The notes beneath the pieces were generated by a model that worked only from the letters and a program-made list of their open reading frames with translations, searched no databases and had not been told where the DNA came from. Shown piece by piece: positions 20,406 through 30,287 of a stretch of 37,689 nucleotides of DNA; positions within the stretch are counted from its first letter, which is position 1, and the number at the start of each line of letters is the position of its first letter. A program made the translations under genes and the position numbers. Origin of the DNA: Seminavis robusta (lineage: Eukaryota > Bacillariophyta > Bacillariophyceae > Naviculales > Naviculaceae); the NCBI GenBank assembly GCA_903772945.1, contig CAICTM010001090.1, forward strand, positions 1 through 37,689, in the 5' to 3' direction.

Positions 20406-21779
20406 ATGAAATTCAAGCAATCTCGTTGGCATGAACTATTTTTTGAAAAAGTGGATGGGGGGAGGGGAGAGATTTTGAAAATGTGTCAGTCTCACAAAAA
20501 ATCCTGTCTGGACAAACGAAAACGAAAAACAAGGAATAATATGCCACTTCCTGGTTCTTGGTTAGATAGTGAGTGTGCAGATGCAGAAGCGTATGCCAAT
20601 GCTACCAGGATCTTGTATAGTGGGTGCCCTCTGTGTCTAGAAGAAGATACCTGCAATCTTTGCTTCGAGTTCAAGCTCAACAAGTCGAGGGCTCCAGGTG
20701 ATAGGTGGGCCACCAGAACCTAAAAGATCACGCTCCAATTTCACCTCCAGAAACACTGTCAGCGAGTCGAATACTCTTCATGGAGAAGATGGGCCATGTT
20801 TTTGATAGTGAATTGGGTGCTAATAGTAAGAAGAAGAGAAGCAAGAAGACCAATAACAAGAAAGGAACCTGTCAAGGGAAGAAGACTGGTGAGAAGAGGA
20901 CTGCAGCAGGTGGTCAAAGATCAAGGACTGCCAAGCACAGACAAGGGAAGAGGAAGGAATCTAGCAGCAGAGCAGCGGAGAGCAAACAATCAAGGCTGAA
21001 CTTCACAGTAGAAGGATACCCAAGAGAGTCATCTGAGTACGAGCCTAGTGAGGGCAAGATAGTGTACAGGCCGCCGGGCTATGGACAGAGCAAGGAGGAC
21101 GAGGAAGATGGCATCATAGCTCGCCACTGTGACATCTGTCACCTCAAACCATGCCTTGCCACTGCTTGGGACCAGAAGATTCGTGATAGCTGCCACAAGC
21201 ACTTGATAGCTGACAAGAGAACTATCAATTTTACAAAGAAGGCTGTGGAAAAGATGCTTCAGAAGGAACATTGCAGGCTTTTCATGAAAAGGTACCGCAT
21301 CAAGGATCCCATCCCAGTTTGCATTGTTTCAACCTCAGAACTGAAAGTAGATGTGTATGGGAAGAGGATGCTTGAAGATGAAGCTAACACGGAATCAAGC
21401 GATGATGATGAAACGGTTGACGGGTAATATGAAACTGTCGTGCAGGGATGACAGCAGCAATGATAGCAGCGACGATGAGTCAGAATCAGATGAGAGAGGA
21501 GGGAGAATGCAGAGAGAGGACCAAGTGTATGAAATTGCCTTGGACTCCTCCGATGAGGAGGGTGATGAAGAGCTGTACCGTCCTGTATTCCCAAAACAAT
21601 CTGAGACGGTAAAGGTGGTCAGAAAACAAACTGATGCTCCTCCCGCCACAAAAGCAAACAGGATCTCTATCGGAAGTGTCAATAACAAACTGGAGGCTAA
21701 GGAAGGCAACAAAGTAGAAAGTGTGTCGTCCTGCTCATCTGATGAAGATGAAATGGAGTTCACCATGAAGCTTACGTGA
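20406..21779 (+). CDS. Cys-rich, acidic-tailed protein of unknown function, frames broken
   Basis: Three overlapping open segments on the plus strand (20406-20723, 20705-21427, 21351-21779) form one gene interrupted by two frame changes or unrecognised introns. The N-terminal part has a Cys cluster (CPLCLEEDTCNLC). The middle starts very basic (KKKRSKKTNNKKGTCQGKK), then holds ARHCDICHLKPCLATAWDQK and later MKRYRIKDPIPVC. The C-terminus is acidic and Ser-rich (SDDESESDERGG, SSDEEGDEELYRP, SSCSSDEDEMEF). A CxxC...PC block followed ~60 residues on by a PxC motif resembles a multicopy diatom family I recall but cannot name. The basic and acidic blocks suggest a nuclear or chromatin-associated protein; this is inference. 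The start could also be the ATG of MCQSHKKSC at 20480. Confidence 0.5.
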
Positions 21780-21900
21780 AGGGAGACCTAACAATGAGTA
21801 GAAGAGTTCATAGTAGTATAAGTAGACAAAAACCATGTTAGTTCTCTTTTTTTGTTTGTTTTTGGTTTGGAGCTAGAGCTGCACGAGGTCCACTTAGTAT

Positions 21901-21927
21901 CTCCCTCTCTCTCTATCTCTATCTCTA

Positions 21928-21976
<49 letters not shown>

Positions 21977-22026
21977 AGCTGTCTCTATCTCCCTTTCGAA
22001 CTCTCTCATCTCTATCTCTCTCTTTT
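21901..22026 (+). repeat. CT/CTAT microsatellite between convergent genes
   Basis: A run of (CT)n with interspersed CTATCT units. The uninterrupted (CT)n core is at about 21932-21974, and pyrimidine-rich sequence extends to 22026. It lies between the 3' ends of the plus-strand gene ending at 21779 and the minus-strand gene ending at 22051. Frames called through it (Ser/Leu-rich) are meaningless. Confidence 0.95.
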
Positions 22027-22050
22027 GTCATTGTAGGTTTTGGAGTCTCA

Positions 22051-23997
22051 TCAGGGGAGGCACTTACAGATATTCTGGAAGTCTGGTGTGTAAAACTGTC
22101 GCAGTGGCAACTCCATCGTTATGGTACCCAGTTCCACAGTCTTTGCTTCAAACTTTTTCTCTCTGGGCTCCTTCTCATCACCAAGACCATTTTTGCTCAC
22201 GTCAGTCTCCTCTGCATCAACCCTTTTCTTGGCGGGCTTCTTCTTATCATCAAGACCATCGTGGCTCCCGTCAGTGTCATCGAGAATGGAATCCTCGGAC
22301 TCCTCCTTTCCCACCTCCTCTACCTTATCCTCATTGTCTTTTTCTTCCCCATCGTCATCCCCTTCTTCCTTTTCTTGCAGTTTGGTGTAATCATGGGGGT
22401 GGATGAGCCGGAGGTATCGTTCAATGTTCTGGGGGAGGTCCTTATCCTGTGAATTGGAGAAGGAATCATAGTGGAAGTGGGGGTAGATACGTGCCATACT
22501 GCTTTGCAAAAGACCAGACTCCCCGAGCATCTCACTGGGATCAAAAGAGTGAGCGTCTTTTGGTACCAGTATGATCATCACTCGGAGGTGTCGGTTCCCC
22601 TCAACATGGGTGATGTATCCCGCCTCACGTGAGAGTGACATGGGACCGACAACTGCATTGCCGTATTTGGTGTAAGTTAGCTGACCATCCAAATCTCGAG
22701 CATTTTTGTGGTGCCTCCCAAATATCCCGTTTTGGTCCAGAGGGATCTCTATGAACACTAACTTGCCTTTGAGTACCTGAATATCCGCTAGGAAGTTTGG
22801 AGTAAGCTCAATGTGACTCGCATTGACCTCCTTCAAGTCTGTGTCAAAGGTACTGTGGCGGTAATCTGCTTGATCGAAAGCATGGTAGTCCTCGATAAGC
22901 GCCTCCTTCCCGACTGCCTTGTGGAGGGCTGTCTGGAGGCACCAGCTACGAAGTTTCAAAATGTTTTTTCTGCCTTGATCGTTGGTGAGCTTCTTATACC
23001 CAAGGAGAGTACATAGAGCTGACTCCTCCGTCCGAAAGCCCTCTTGGTATGCTCTGGCAACACGGAGCGACTTCGCAGCGGGACTGTAAGGCAGCATCTT
23101 GATCCCGTTGAAAACACTTGTATCGTCGCGATAGTCGTATGGGACTGAATAGATCTGGTTCTTGACAAGAATCTGAATTACAGACAACATATCTTTTGGG
23201 ACCTCCACAACGTGCACGTCCATGTTGTGTTCCAAAAACTGGCGGGCTCCTGTAACATTATCCAATCCAGTAGCTGCCGCGTCCTGGCCTTTGCAGCTCA
23301 CCACTTTGCTGTCGGTGGGCTCATTGCTGGCATCCAAGTACTTCAGTTTCGATGAGAGAATCAAGAAGGAGGAAGCGCATCCAGGAGTCACACTTCCTTT
23401 ATAGACCTGCAAGACGGGTTCCAGCATTTTTAGGAATATTTGCTCGGTGAGGGTAAAGGAAGAAGTGTCTGTGACCAAGTCGCCAATGACCCAGTGCCGG
23501 TACAGGGTGGATATATCATGTACCATTTTGGAGGCATATCCAATCTTTGTGGTCACCTGTTCCTTTTCGTCGAGCTCCACAATCATTCTGAAAATGAGGT
23601 TGCGAATGGAAGTTTGGCGCACACATGCATGGTGGTATGATGCTACTGAGTAAAGGTTGCTGGGGCGTGGGTTCTTCAAAATCTGTCCATTGCTTTGGTT
23701 CTTTGCGAAAACGGATGTGTTCATCATACGGTGTGCACGGGCGGACATCCCATGACGCATGAGGTACTTAGACAACAGGAAGCTAACCAAATTGTGACAG
23801 ACTGGCCCCACGCCACCAAGGTAGCCGAAACACTGGTAGGAAAGAGTCCCCTGTGATGGATAACCAATCAAATAGTACCTGTCCTGTTCTGTCCTCATGT
23901 ATCCGCGACAGACGAGTTGAGCCATCATTGCGCACATCTGCTTGTCGTATCTGGTGCAGGTCCAATATGTTTTATTCAAATCATCTCTTTCGCCCAA
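22051..23997 (-). CDS. Large unknown protein, longest intact ORF (648 aa)
   Basis: Continuous from 23997 to the stop at 22051. The sequence upstream is in the same frame and only one TAG (24000-24002) separates them, so 23997 is probably not the true start. The body is a globular mixed alpha/beta protein with scattered Cys/His (YWTCTRYDKQMCAMMAQLVC; GYLGGVGPVCHNLVSFLLSK; SVASYHHACVRQTSIRNL). It ends in a strongly acidic and Lys-rich tail (EEGDDDGEEKDNEDKVEEVG and onward). Codon use and length show it is real coding sequence. I recognise no catalytic motif of a known transposase, helicase or polymerase. Length and neighbourhood suggest an element-borne gene, but that is inference. Confidence 0.7.
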   Translation of the reverse strand: MGERDDLNKTYWTCTRYDKQMCAMMAQLVCRGYMRTEQDRYYLIGYPSQGTLSYQCFGYLGGVGPVCHNLVSFLLSKYLMRHGMSARAHRMMNTSVFAKNQSNGQILKNPRPSNLYSVASYHHACVRQTSIRNLIFRMIVELDEKEQVTTKIGYASKMVHDISTLYRHWVIGDLVTDTSSFTLTEQIFLKMLEPVLQVYKGSVTPGCASSFLILSSKLKYLDASNEPTDSKVVSCKGQDAAATGLDNVTGARQFLEHNMDVHVVEVPKDMLSVIQILVKNQIYSVPYDYRDDTSVFNGIKMLPYSPAAKSLRVARAYQEGFRTEESALCTLLGYKKLTNDQGRKNILKLRSWCLQTALHKAVGKEALIEDYHAFDQADYRHSTFDTDLKEVNASHIELTPNFLADIQVLKGKLVFIEIPLDQNGIFGRHHKNARDLDGQLTYTKYGNAVVGPMSLSREAGYITHVEGNRHLRVMIILVPKDAHSFDPSEMLGESGLLQSSMARIYPHFHYDSFSNSQDKDLPQNIERYLRLIHPHDYTKLQEKEEGDDDGEEKDNEDKVEEVGKEESEDSILDDTDGSHDGLDDKKKPAKKRVDAEETDVSKNGLGDEKEPREKKFEAKTVELGTITMELPLRQFYTPDFQNICKCLP

Positions 23998-24002
23998 TCG
24001 CT

Positions 24003-24665
24003 ATATCTTTTCAGCGGGAGTGCTAAATGGATCAAATGGGCTCTTGTGGTGACGATAGAATCTGACGTGTTTGAGTAGGTTTCGTATAGGGTTCCAACGT
24101 TCCAGAACGGGCTGCAGGGTGTAACAGGAAAGTGATGAAGGTATTTCCTGTTTCTTGATAAGGAACTGGCGATTGTGCAAACCGTTTGCGACACATAGGA
24201 CATTTGTCTTGCAGTTGCACTTGGAACCGCATGGACGAAAGGTGACATATTTTGCAAGTCTACCCTTCTTTGTGATGGCATCCTCAAAGCCTCAAAGTGT
24301 TGAACCAGACCCAATTCTGGGTGTTTTTTGGAAACTGCAGCTCCTTTGCTCATGCTCCGGGCGTCACGGCACTTTCGAGAGATCCCAGACTGTTGGACAC
24401 TGTCGAGGTATACCTTCAAAGTGGAAATGCCTTCAATCATGTCATTTTTTGGCTGTTCCTTGAAGCGGGGAGATGGGCGTCAAAGTCTCTCTTTGGGTAT
24501 CTCGCCAACGTCTACTTGCTTCCCATTTATCGTAACTCTTTTTCTTTTCCACAAACTGATATCCTCCACGTATTCCATCGGAACCAGCCCCCATCGACCT
24601 TTGATAGCTTGACAAGCTTGTGCCGGTTTCTCCATGGAGTTGCCCCCAGTAATTGGCCCGAACAA
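24003..24665 (-). pseudogene. Middle part of the same minus-strand gene, broken frames
   Basis: Directly upstream of the in-frame TAG, the frame of the 648-aa ORF stays open to about 24280. It encodes GRLAKYVTFRPCGSKCNCKT, NVLCVANGLHNRQFLIKK and further helical sequence ending FDPFSTPAEKI. The cluster C-x3-C-x-C-x5-C may bind zinc. A TGA then interrupts, and two other frames continue (24440 downwards, and 24665-24480 with ISLWKRKRVTINGKQVDVGE). The pattern fits one gene with indels or small introns I cannot place; candidate GT/AG pairs are ambiguous. Confidence 0.45.
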
Positions 24666-24690
24666 TGCCTTGGCAGTGTCGCTTTCAAGC

Positions 24691-25747
24691 TCATTCGCTA
24701 CTTTCGTATTGTAGCATCTCGCCAGAGGGGGGGCTCCTCGCAGCCTTTGGGACTTTGTTCAAATGTTTTGTCAGAAGGTGCCCTCTCCAAGGGACGAGCC
24801 CACTGTCAACCCCAGGGGGGGGGCTTACCATCTGGAAAAATCCGGTCGTGCGGGTAAAAATATTCCTTCTTTGCAGCCTTTTTGGCGGGGGAATCGGACA
24901 GTTCAGCTGGCTCCTCATCTGTGTCTGGGTCAGAATCAGGGTCGGCTGCTGCAGAATCGGGGTTGGCCACAGCACTGGCACCTTTCGCTGGGAGGAAAAT
25001 TATCTCAGGTAGGTTTTCGTTGGCTTGGCTGCCCACTAGGTGGCGGTGAACCCATGGATCTTCCAATGGATCGGTTCGTACTGGTAGGAGACTGCCATCA
25101 GATGTCATACTATCGGCCTCGTCTTTGTCTTGCTCTTCCCAAGTGGTCCAATTTTCCAGGAAAGTCCATCGCGCTTGTTTGTGAGCCAGTTTACCAACGT
25201 TGTACTTATCGCGAAGTGCCTTTTCTTCTTTAGAATCATCTTTTGTAATCCATTGAAGGTTTTCGATAGGGGGCATCGGGGCCAACGTATCTGAGAGTGA
25301 GCACTGACTGTCAGTGTCCCAGTCATTGGGGGGGTGTGGGTTGTTTACAAGTCGTAGAGCTTCCTGGTCGAGTACAATTTCTGGTGGCACTTCATAACTG
25401 ACCTCTTCAGCATCTGCAGTCTCAGAACCTTCACTCCCGTCTTCGCCAATGACTTCTGCGACGGCATCTAACTTGGCTTCACCAAGGTTCTGGTCATTGG
25501 CAATCTCGGCAACTGCGTCAGACCGACTCGCATTATCGCCACTTCCTTCATCTGAATGGACTGGGTCTTGTACAAAAGTTGAGGGGGTATTGCTGCTGGA
25601 CTTGGGTTTCTTGGATGCAAGACTGCTGGGGGAGTGGGTTGAACTTGGACGTTTCTTTGGTACACTTGGTTGTGACTTGGCTACCGTGCTTTGGTCGTTG
25701 GTCGAACCGCTGCTGGTCCCAGATCCACCTGGAGCATCATCGTCCAT
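24691..25747 (-). CDS. N-terminal, low-complexity part of the same minus-strand gene (313 aa ORF)
   Basis: The ATG at 25747 (MDDDAPGGSGTSSGS) opens a 313-aa frame to 24806, continuing in a shifted frame to 24691 past a G-rich homopolymer at 24815-24823. It is Ser/Pro/Lys-rich at first (KKRPSSTHSPSSLASKKPK, a possible nuclear localisation signal), then acidic. A more ordered patch follows (NLQWITKDDSKEEKALRDKY, WTFLENWTTWEEQDKDEADS), and the end is FYPHDRIFPDGKPPPW. I read it as the 5' end of the gene continuing at 24665 and 23997, because spacing, strand and composition fit and no promoter-like gap separates them. Confidence 0.5.
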
Positions 25748-26450
25748 TTCTTCGAATGCTCTTGTGGTGTAGATGATATGGGCTGGATGAATTCAGAATT
25801 TTGTGAGCCTTCTGGGCCAGAACTGGCGAAACAAGCCATTGGGGAGCGTGGGGACCACGCTCAAGAAGGCGTGGAGTAAAAACGATGCTTCTAGCTTGGC
25901 GTTTCTTGAGTCAACTGATGGCGAAGGCTAACAACTTTCCACGCTGGAGAGAGCCCTGTCTGATTGTATCTGTGTTTGTTACGGGAGTAGAGTTCTCTAG
26001 GGATCTTGATTTTGATCTTTGATTTTGATTTTGATCTTTGATACGAGCAGCTGGCTGGCAAAGGATATGTCGTGAAACATCGCATCATCGAAAACACTCA
26101 CAGCGATAATAGATCCTCGCTAACCAAAGAGGATTCAAACTAGCGATCAAAAGACATCATGTTTGTGTAAACGGCAAGACCAATAACCAGCTGTCCTCCT
26201 GTCATGGCTGGTGTGTACAGTACGTGGACTAGCGGGGAGAGCTGTTTTTCTGCAGGAAAACATCATCAAAGCAAAACCACAGAAAAATGAGAGGGTCGGG
26301 GGGGGACCAACATTTTGTGAGTCATCAAACAATAACCTTAAGGGTTTCTTGTTTTTACTAAGGGATTTAAGGGACTCCCGCATAGACAGACAAAAACAAA
26401 TAAGAACAACGGCCGAACAGTCAACAAAAGAAAACAAAATTTGGAGGGTT
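25748..26450. other. Intergenic region, with short TTGATTTT tract
   Basis: No gene is supported. A short AT-rich repeat, GATTTTGATCTTTGATTTTG and variants, lies at 26007-26043. The region is probably the upstream region of the 25747 gene and the 3' flank of the minus-strand gene ending at 26451. Open frames at 26147-26602 and 26211-26690 look like chance. Confidence 0.6.
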
Positions 26451-27314
26451 TCATGGCGTTCTTGCTGGGAAGGTGCCAAGATACTCAATTTCGTCACTGT
26501 CAGACTCTCCCTCTTCCGAACTATCACCATCTGTCTCCTCACGGGGGTACTTGTTCCTCCCCATTCTACTACTGCGCCACATAGGCCCAATACGCTGAGC
26601 AATGCTCTCGTCGACTTCTCTGGCTGCGCCTCGGTGGGTGTCTGGGGGACTTCCCATCATATTCCGGTGCCACAAAGGCCGGGCTCTTAGCTGAGTACCA
26701 TCCTTTGAATCATCTGAGCTCTCCTCGTCACTGCCGTCGCTGTCTTGTTTATTTCTATGACTGGCATCGTCATCACTGGTATCCTCGTCGTCACACCACC
26801 ACCTGCCCAAATCAATGCTTTCCATCAAGGTATGGTAGCATGGTGGTTTCATTTCTTTTGGACGCCGAAGGAGTTCCTCTTTGTAGACGCGATGCTGTAC
26901 GTGTACTACGTACAGTGTGTCGCCGTCGAAGTCTTCTTCATTGACATCGAAACCATCACTTCTCATCCTTAGCAAAAAGTCATACAAGCTTTCAACCAAA
27001 GCCACTGGTTCGAAGTGTTTGTAGAACACAAGAAGAGCTGATATATCGTTGTACCAGCCTCTGCTGTGATTTGCCAGGATCCACTTCTCATAATAATAAT
27101 TTGTAGCAAAATCTCTTGTGGGGTGAGAATATCTGAGACGGTCGAACATCGCTATGCGGGCTGCTTTACAAAGGCGGTTGTTTCCAGGCTCGCCATCTCT
27201 CCACTGCAAGGGGGACCATTTGTTGTTGTGAGTTGTGGTGCTATTTGATTCACCAAGATCATCTCGGCCCATGTCTTCCTGGGCTGCAGTGTAAGCTGCT
27301 TCTTGGCCACTCAT
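26451..27314 (-). CDS. Unknown protein with acidic C-terminus (287 aa)
   Basis: The best start is the ATG at 27312-27314 (MSGQEAAYTAAQEDMG). The open frame extends further up only by entering the satellite repeat. The first half is compact and aromatic-rich (CKAARIAMFDRLRYSH, FATNYYYEKWILANHSRGWY, ISALLVFYKHFEPVALVESL), suggesting a folded helical domain. The rest alternates acidic Ser/Asp runs (DEDTSDDDASHRNKQDSDGS, EEGESDSDEIEYLG) with basic patches. No known family is recognised. It shares strand and acidic-tail style with the gene at 22051-25747 and is divergent from the plus-strand gene at 29379, with the satellite between. Confidence 0.6.
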   Translation of the reverse strand: MSGQEAAYTAAQEDMGRDDLGESNSTTTHNNKWSPLQWRDGEPGNNRLCKAARIAMFDRLRYSHPTRDFATNYYYEKWILANHSRGWYNDISALLVFYKHFEPVALVESLYDFLLRMRSDGFDVNEEDFDGDTLYVVHVQHRVYKEELLRRPKEMKPPCYHTLMESIDLGRWWCDDEDTSDDDASHRNKQDSDGSDEESSDDSKDGTQLRARPLWHRNMMGSPPDTHRGAAREVDESIAQRIGPMWRSSRMGRNKYPREETDGDSSEEGESDSDEIEYLGTFPARTP

Positions 27315-27326
27315 GCTGCCGGAATC

Positions 27327-28135
27327 CAGGCTAGCAAAATCCAAGCTAGCAGAGAGCCTTTGTATCCGTTGACTTGGTGAAGATGGGGTCTGCCGGAATC
27401 AGGCTAGCAGAGCTTCGCTGTGCGCTGGACCGAAGAGGGTCTGCCAAAATCCAAGCTAGCAGAGAGCCTTTGTATCCGTTGATTGGTGAAGATGGGGTCT
27501 GCCGGAATCCAGGCTAGCAGAGACCTTCCGCTGTGCGCTGGACCGAGAGAGGGTCTGCCAAAATCCAAGCTAGCAGAGAGCCTTTGTATCCGTTGACTGG
27601 TGAAGATGGGGTCTGCCGGAATCCAGGCTAGCAGAGAGCCCTTCGCTGTGCGCTGGACCGAGAGAGGTCTGCCAAATCCAAGCTAGCAGAGAGCCTTTGT
27701 ATCCGTTGACTTGGTAAGGGGTCTGCCGGAATCCAGGCTAGCAGAGAGCCTTCCGCTGTGCTGGACCGAGAGAGGGTCTCCAAAATCCAAGCTAGCAGAG
27801 AGCCTTTGTATCCGTTGACTTGGTGAAGGATGGGGTCTGCCGGAATCCAGGCTAGCAGAGAGCCTTGCTGTCGCTGGACGAAGAGGGTCTGCCAAATCGA
27901 GCTAGCAGAGAGCCTGTATCCGTTGACTGGTGAAGGATGGGGTCTGCCGGAATCCAGGCTGCAGAGAGCCTTCCGCTGTGCGCTGACGAGAAGGGTTGCC
28001 AAATCCAGGCTAGCAGAGAGCCTTGTATCCGTTGATTGGTGAAGGATGGGGTCTGCCGGAATCCAGGCTAGCAGAGACCTTCCGCTGTGCGCTGGACTAC
28101 GAGAGAGGGTCTGCCAAAATCCAAGCTAGCAGAGA
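27327..28135. repeat. ~113-bp satellite with GCTAGC core (about 7 copies)
   Basis: CCAAGCTAGCAGAGAGCC (or a near variant) recurs at 27341, 27451, 27565, 27678, 27787, 27898, 28005 and 28121. Each unit also holds a second half-unit, GTCTGCCGGAATCCAGGCTA. Copies differ largely by one- or two-base indels. The array abuts the start of the minus-strand gene. Read on the minus strand, units give repetitive Ser-Ala-Ser-Leu-Asp frames with no sign of selection. Confidence 0.92.
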
Positions 28136-28860
28136 GTGAACAAAAAGAGGCTAGCAGGATCGTTGACTGATGTCCCACGAAATTTTCGCAGTAAATTGCC
28201 AAAAAAGGCAAAAGGAGGCTAGCACGATCGTTGACTCCTGCTCCCACGAAATTTCGCAATGCCAAAAAGGAGGCTAACAGGATCCGTTTCGCAGTAAGTC
28301 TGCCAAAAAGGAGGCTAGCACGGATCCTTGACTCCTGCTCCACTCAAATTTCTCTGCCAAAAAGGAGGCTAGCACGGATCCGTTGACCTGCCAAAAAAGA
28401 GGCTAACAGGATCCGTTGAATCCTCCAAAAAGGAGGCTACACGGATCCGTTGACTCCTGCTCCACTCGAAATTTCGCAAGTCTGCCAAAAAGGGCTAGCA
28501 CGGATCCTTCGTGAATCTGCCAAAAAGGAGGCTAGCACGATCCGTGACTCCGCTCCCACTCGAAATTTCGCGTAAGTCTGCCAAAAAGGAGGCTAGCACA
28601 GATCCGTTGACTCCTGCTCCACTCGAAATTCGCAATTGCCAAAAAGGAGGCTAGCACGGATCGTTGGCAGTAAGTCTGCCAAAAAGGAGGCTAGCACGGA
28701 TCCGTTGACTCCCGCTCCACTCGAAATTTTCGCAGTAATCTGCCAAAAAGGAGGCTAGCACGGATCCGTTGACACATGCTCCACCGAAAGTTGCGCAATA
28801 AGTCTGCCAAAAAGGAGGCTAGCATGGAACCCGTTGCTAGCAAGGCATCCATTGACCTGG
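28136..28860. repeat. Second GCTAGC satellite, ~35-70 bp units (over 10 copies)
   Basis: The core TCTGCCAAAAAGGAGGCTAG followed by CACGGATCCGTTGACTCC recurs irregularly; some units carry a spacer CTGCTCCACTCGAAATTTCG and others lack it. The core TCTGCC-AAAA-GGCTAGC is shared with the neighbouring 113-bp satellite, so both derive from one ancestral motif. No gene is present. Confidence 0.9.
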
Positions 28861-28924
28861 TGTCGGTAGCATCGAGCTAGCAGAGAAGGTCAGTCAAGGT
28901 CAAGCACTTCCTAGGCTAGATAGA

Positions 28925-29400
28925 GTTTTGTCAGTTGGTAGCCTATGGTCTGCCAGAATAGGGGCTAGCAAGACACAATAAACCTTGACTGCTTCATAGT
29001 AACAGTCCAGTCGACTCGACACCAAACCAAGATCCAAGCAATGTATTGCCTTTTTGGTTTCGCAACAAGTCTGCCAAAAGGAGGCCACTTCGAAAGTTCT
29101 GCAAGTGCCGAAAATGAGGCTAGCATGGATCAGTTGACTGGAATAATGAATCCCACTCGAAATTTTCGCAACGAGTCCGCCAAAAAGGAGGCTAGCACGG
29201 ATCCGTTGAGCCTGAGCCCATCATTGAATCTGCCGGAATCCAAGCTAGCAGAGACGGTCAGTTTTGTCAGTTGGTAGCTCCTATGGTCTGCCAGATTAGG
29301 GGCTAGCAAGACACAATAAACCTTGACTGCTTCATAGTAACAGTCCAGTCGACTCGACACCATACCAAGATCCAAGCAATGTCTCGCCTTTCTGGCTTTG
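28925..29400 (+). repeat. Duplicated 5' gene end (~138 bp) within the satellite
   Basis: Positions 28925-29062 and 29261-29400 are near-identical. Both run from GTTTTGTCAGTTGGTAGC through GGGGCTAGCAAGACACAATA and GATCCAAGCAATGT into a start codon. The second copy's ATG (29379) opens the long plus-strand gene. The first copy's ATG (29041) opens a frame (MYCLFGFATSLPKGG) that runs back into satellite. The intervening 200 bp is GCTAGC satellite. This is probably a promoter and leader captured by satellite expansion. Confidence 0.85.
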
Positions 29401-29801
29401 CCAATGGGATCCCACCAAGACCTATTCAAACTCGTTACTCTATAAGCCCTCGAGCACCAAGGTTCCTTTATGTGGAGCACCCAACGAGCCCCCCTACAGG
29501 CATACATGTCGAGTTGTACAATAGAGAATCATCCAACGAGCCTGGTTGGAAACATAGGCATGTATTCGCCTTTCATGACCTTAGAGAGGTGAGTTTCACT
29601 GTCATTTTGATTGTTGGGGTAGATCATGAGGTGTTCTGCATTGCTGGAGGAACCTCGTTCTTTGTTCCCTGCTTCGAGAAACCGCTTGACTGTCATCCTT
29701 TCCCGGCCTTAATGACTATACTGGGATCAGTTCCGTGCTACTTTGACTCTGGATGTTTCACCGGAAGGATTGTAAACTTGGCTAGGGGGGGTGTTGGTTG
29801 A
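29379..29801 (+). CDS. Start of divergent plus-strand gene (140 aa ORF)
   Basis: The ATG at 29379 begins MSRLSGFANGIPPRPIQTRY. The frame continues 140 residues through a likely beta-rich domain (GWKHRHVFAFHDLREVSFTV, VDHEVFCIAGGTSFFVPCFE) to a stop just after a GGGGGGG run at 29784-29790. A shifted frame (VDGKEKAADISKLRTQFPV) stays coding-like beyond it, so the stop probably reflects a homopolymer indel. Family unknown. Confidence 0.5.
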   Translation: MSRLSGFANGIPPRPIQTRYSISPRAPRFLYVEHPTSPPTGIHVELYNRESSNEPGWKHRHVFAFHDLREVSFTVILIVGVDHEVFCIAGGTSFFVPCFEKPLDCHPFPALMTILGSVPCYFDSGCFTGRIVNLARGGVG

Positions 29802-30287
29802 TGGCAAAGAAAAAGCGGCCGACATATCCAAGCTAAGGACTCAGTTCCCGGTCCCTGTGTGCCTGGTTGTGTCGGCAAGCCTCTGTCCAGCCCATCTGAT
29901 CAGCCCCCACCCTGTTTTGACGCCAATGATTGCATTCAAACCACGACTCTTCTTGATCAATGGCCAGTAACCCTCGGGCAGTCTTCATGGTCGGGGGATT
30001 GTCGGCGCTGGTTGTTTCTTGGTGGTGTTACATGCGATGTTTGACTGGCTCAGAGATGTGGAGCACGACAATTTCTGACGCAACAAACCCCTGGTCCGGG
30101 AGTGACTGAGTTCACTTGGGGTAGTACCGTCATGATTTGTGTTCGTGATCATTCAGGGATGGACGATCTTACGGAAAGAATGGATAAGTCAAATGCCCTC
30201 GTCTTCTAACACATTTGTATCTCTCCCAATCCACACAACCCCCAATTTTTTTAGGGAGCGCATGAGACCGAAACATACGACGAGTTT
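29802..30287 (+). pseudogene. Broken continuation between the ORFs at 29379 and 30288
   Basis: Coding-like phrases occur in all three frames (KEKAADISKLRTQFPVPVCL; FDWLRDVEHDNF; ILRKEWISQMPSSSNTFVSL) with several stops. This stretch either contains introns or is damaged by indels; I could not choose a consistent splice pattern. Confidence 0.35.

Noticed and set aside
21852..22406. Plus-strand ORF rich in Ser/Leu
   Set aside because: It is the translation of the CT microsatellite plus the antisense of the minus-strand gene.
22051..25747. piggyBac or other DDE transposase
   Set aside because: Cys clusters are present but no consistent DDD/DDE spacing or terminal inverted repeats were found.
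27327..28860. CRISPR-like regular repeats
   Set aside because: Units are direct tandem satellites with shared spacers and degenerate lengths, in eukaryotic DNA; no unique spacers or cas genes.
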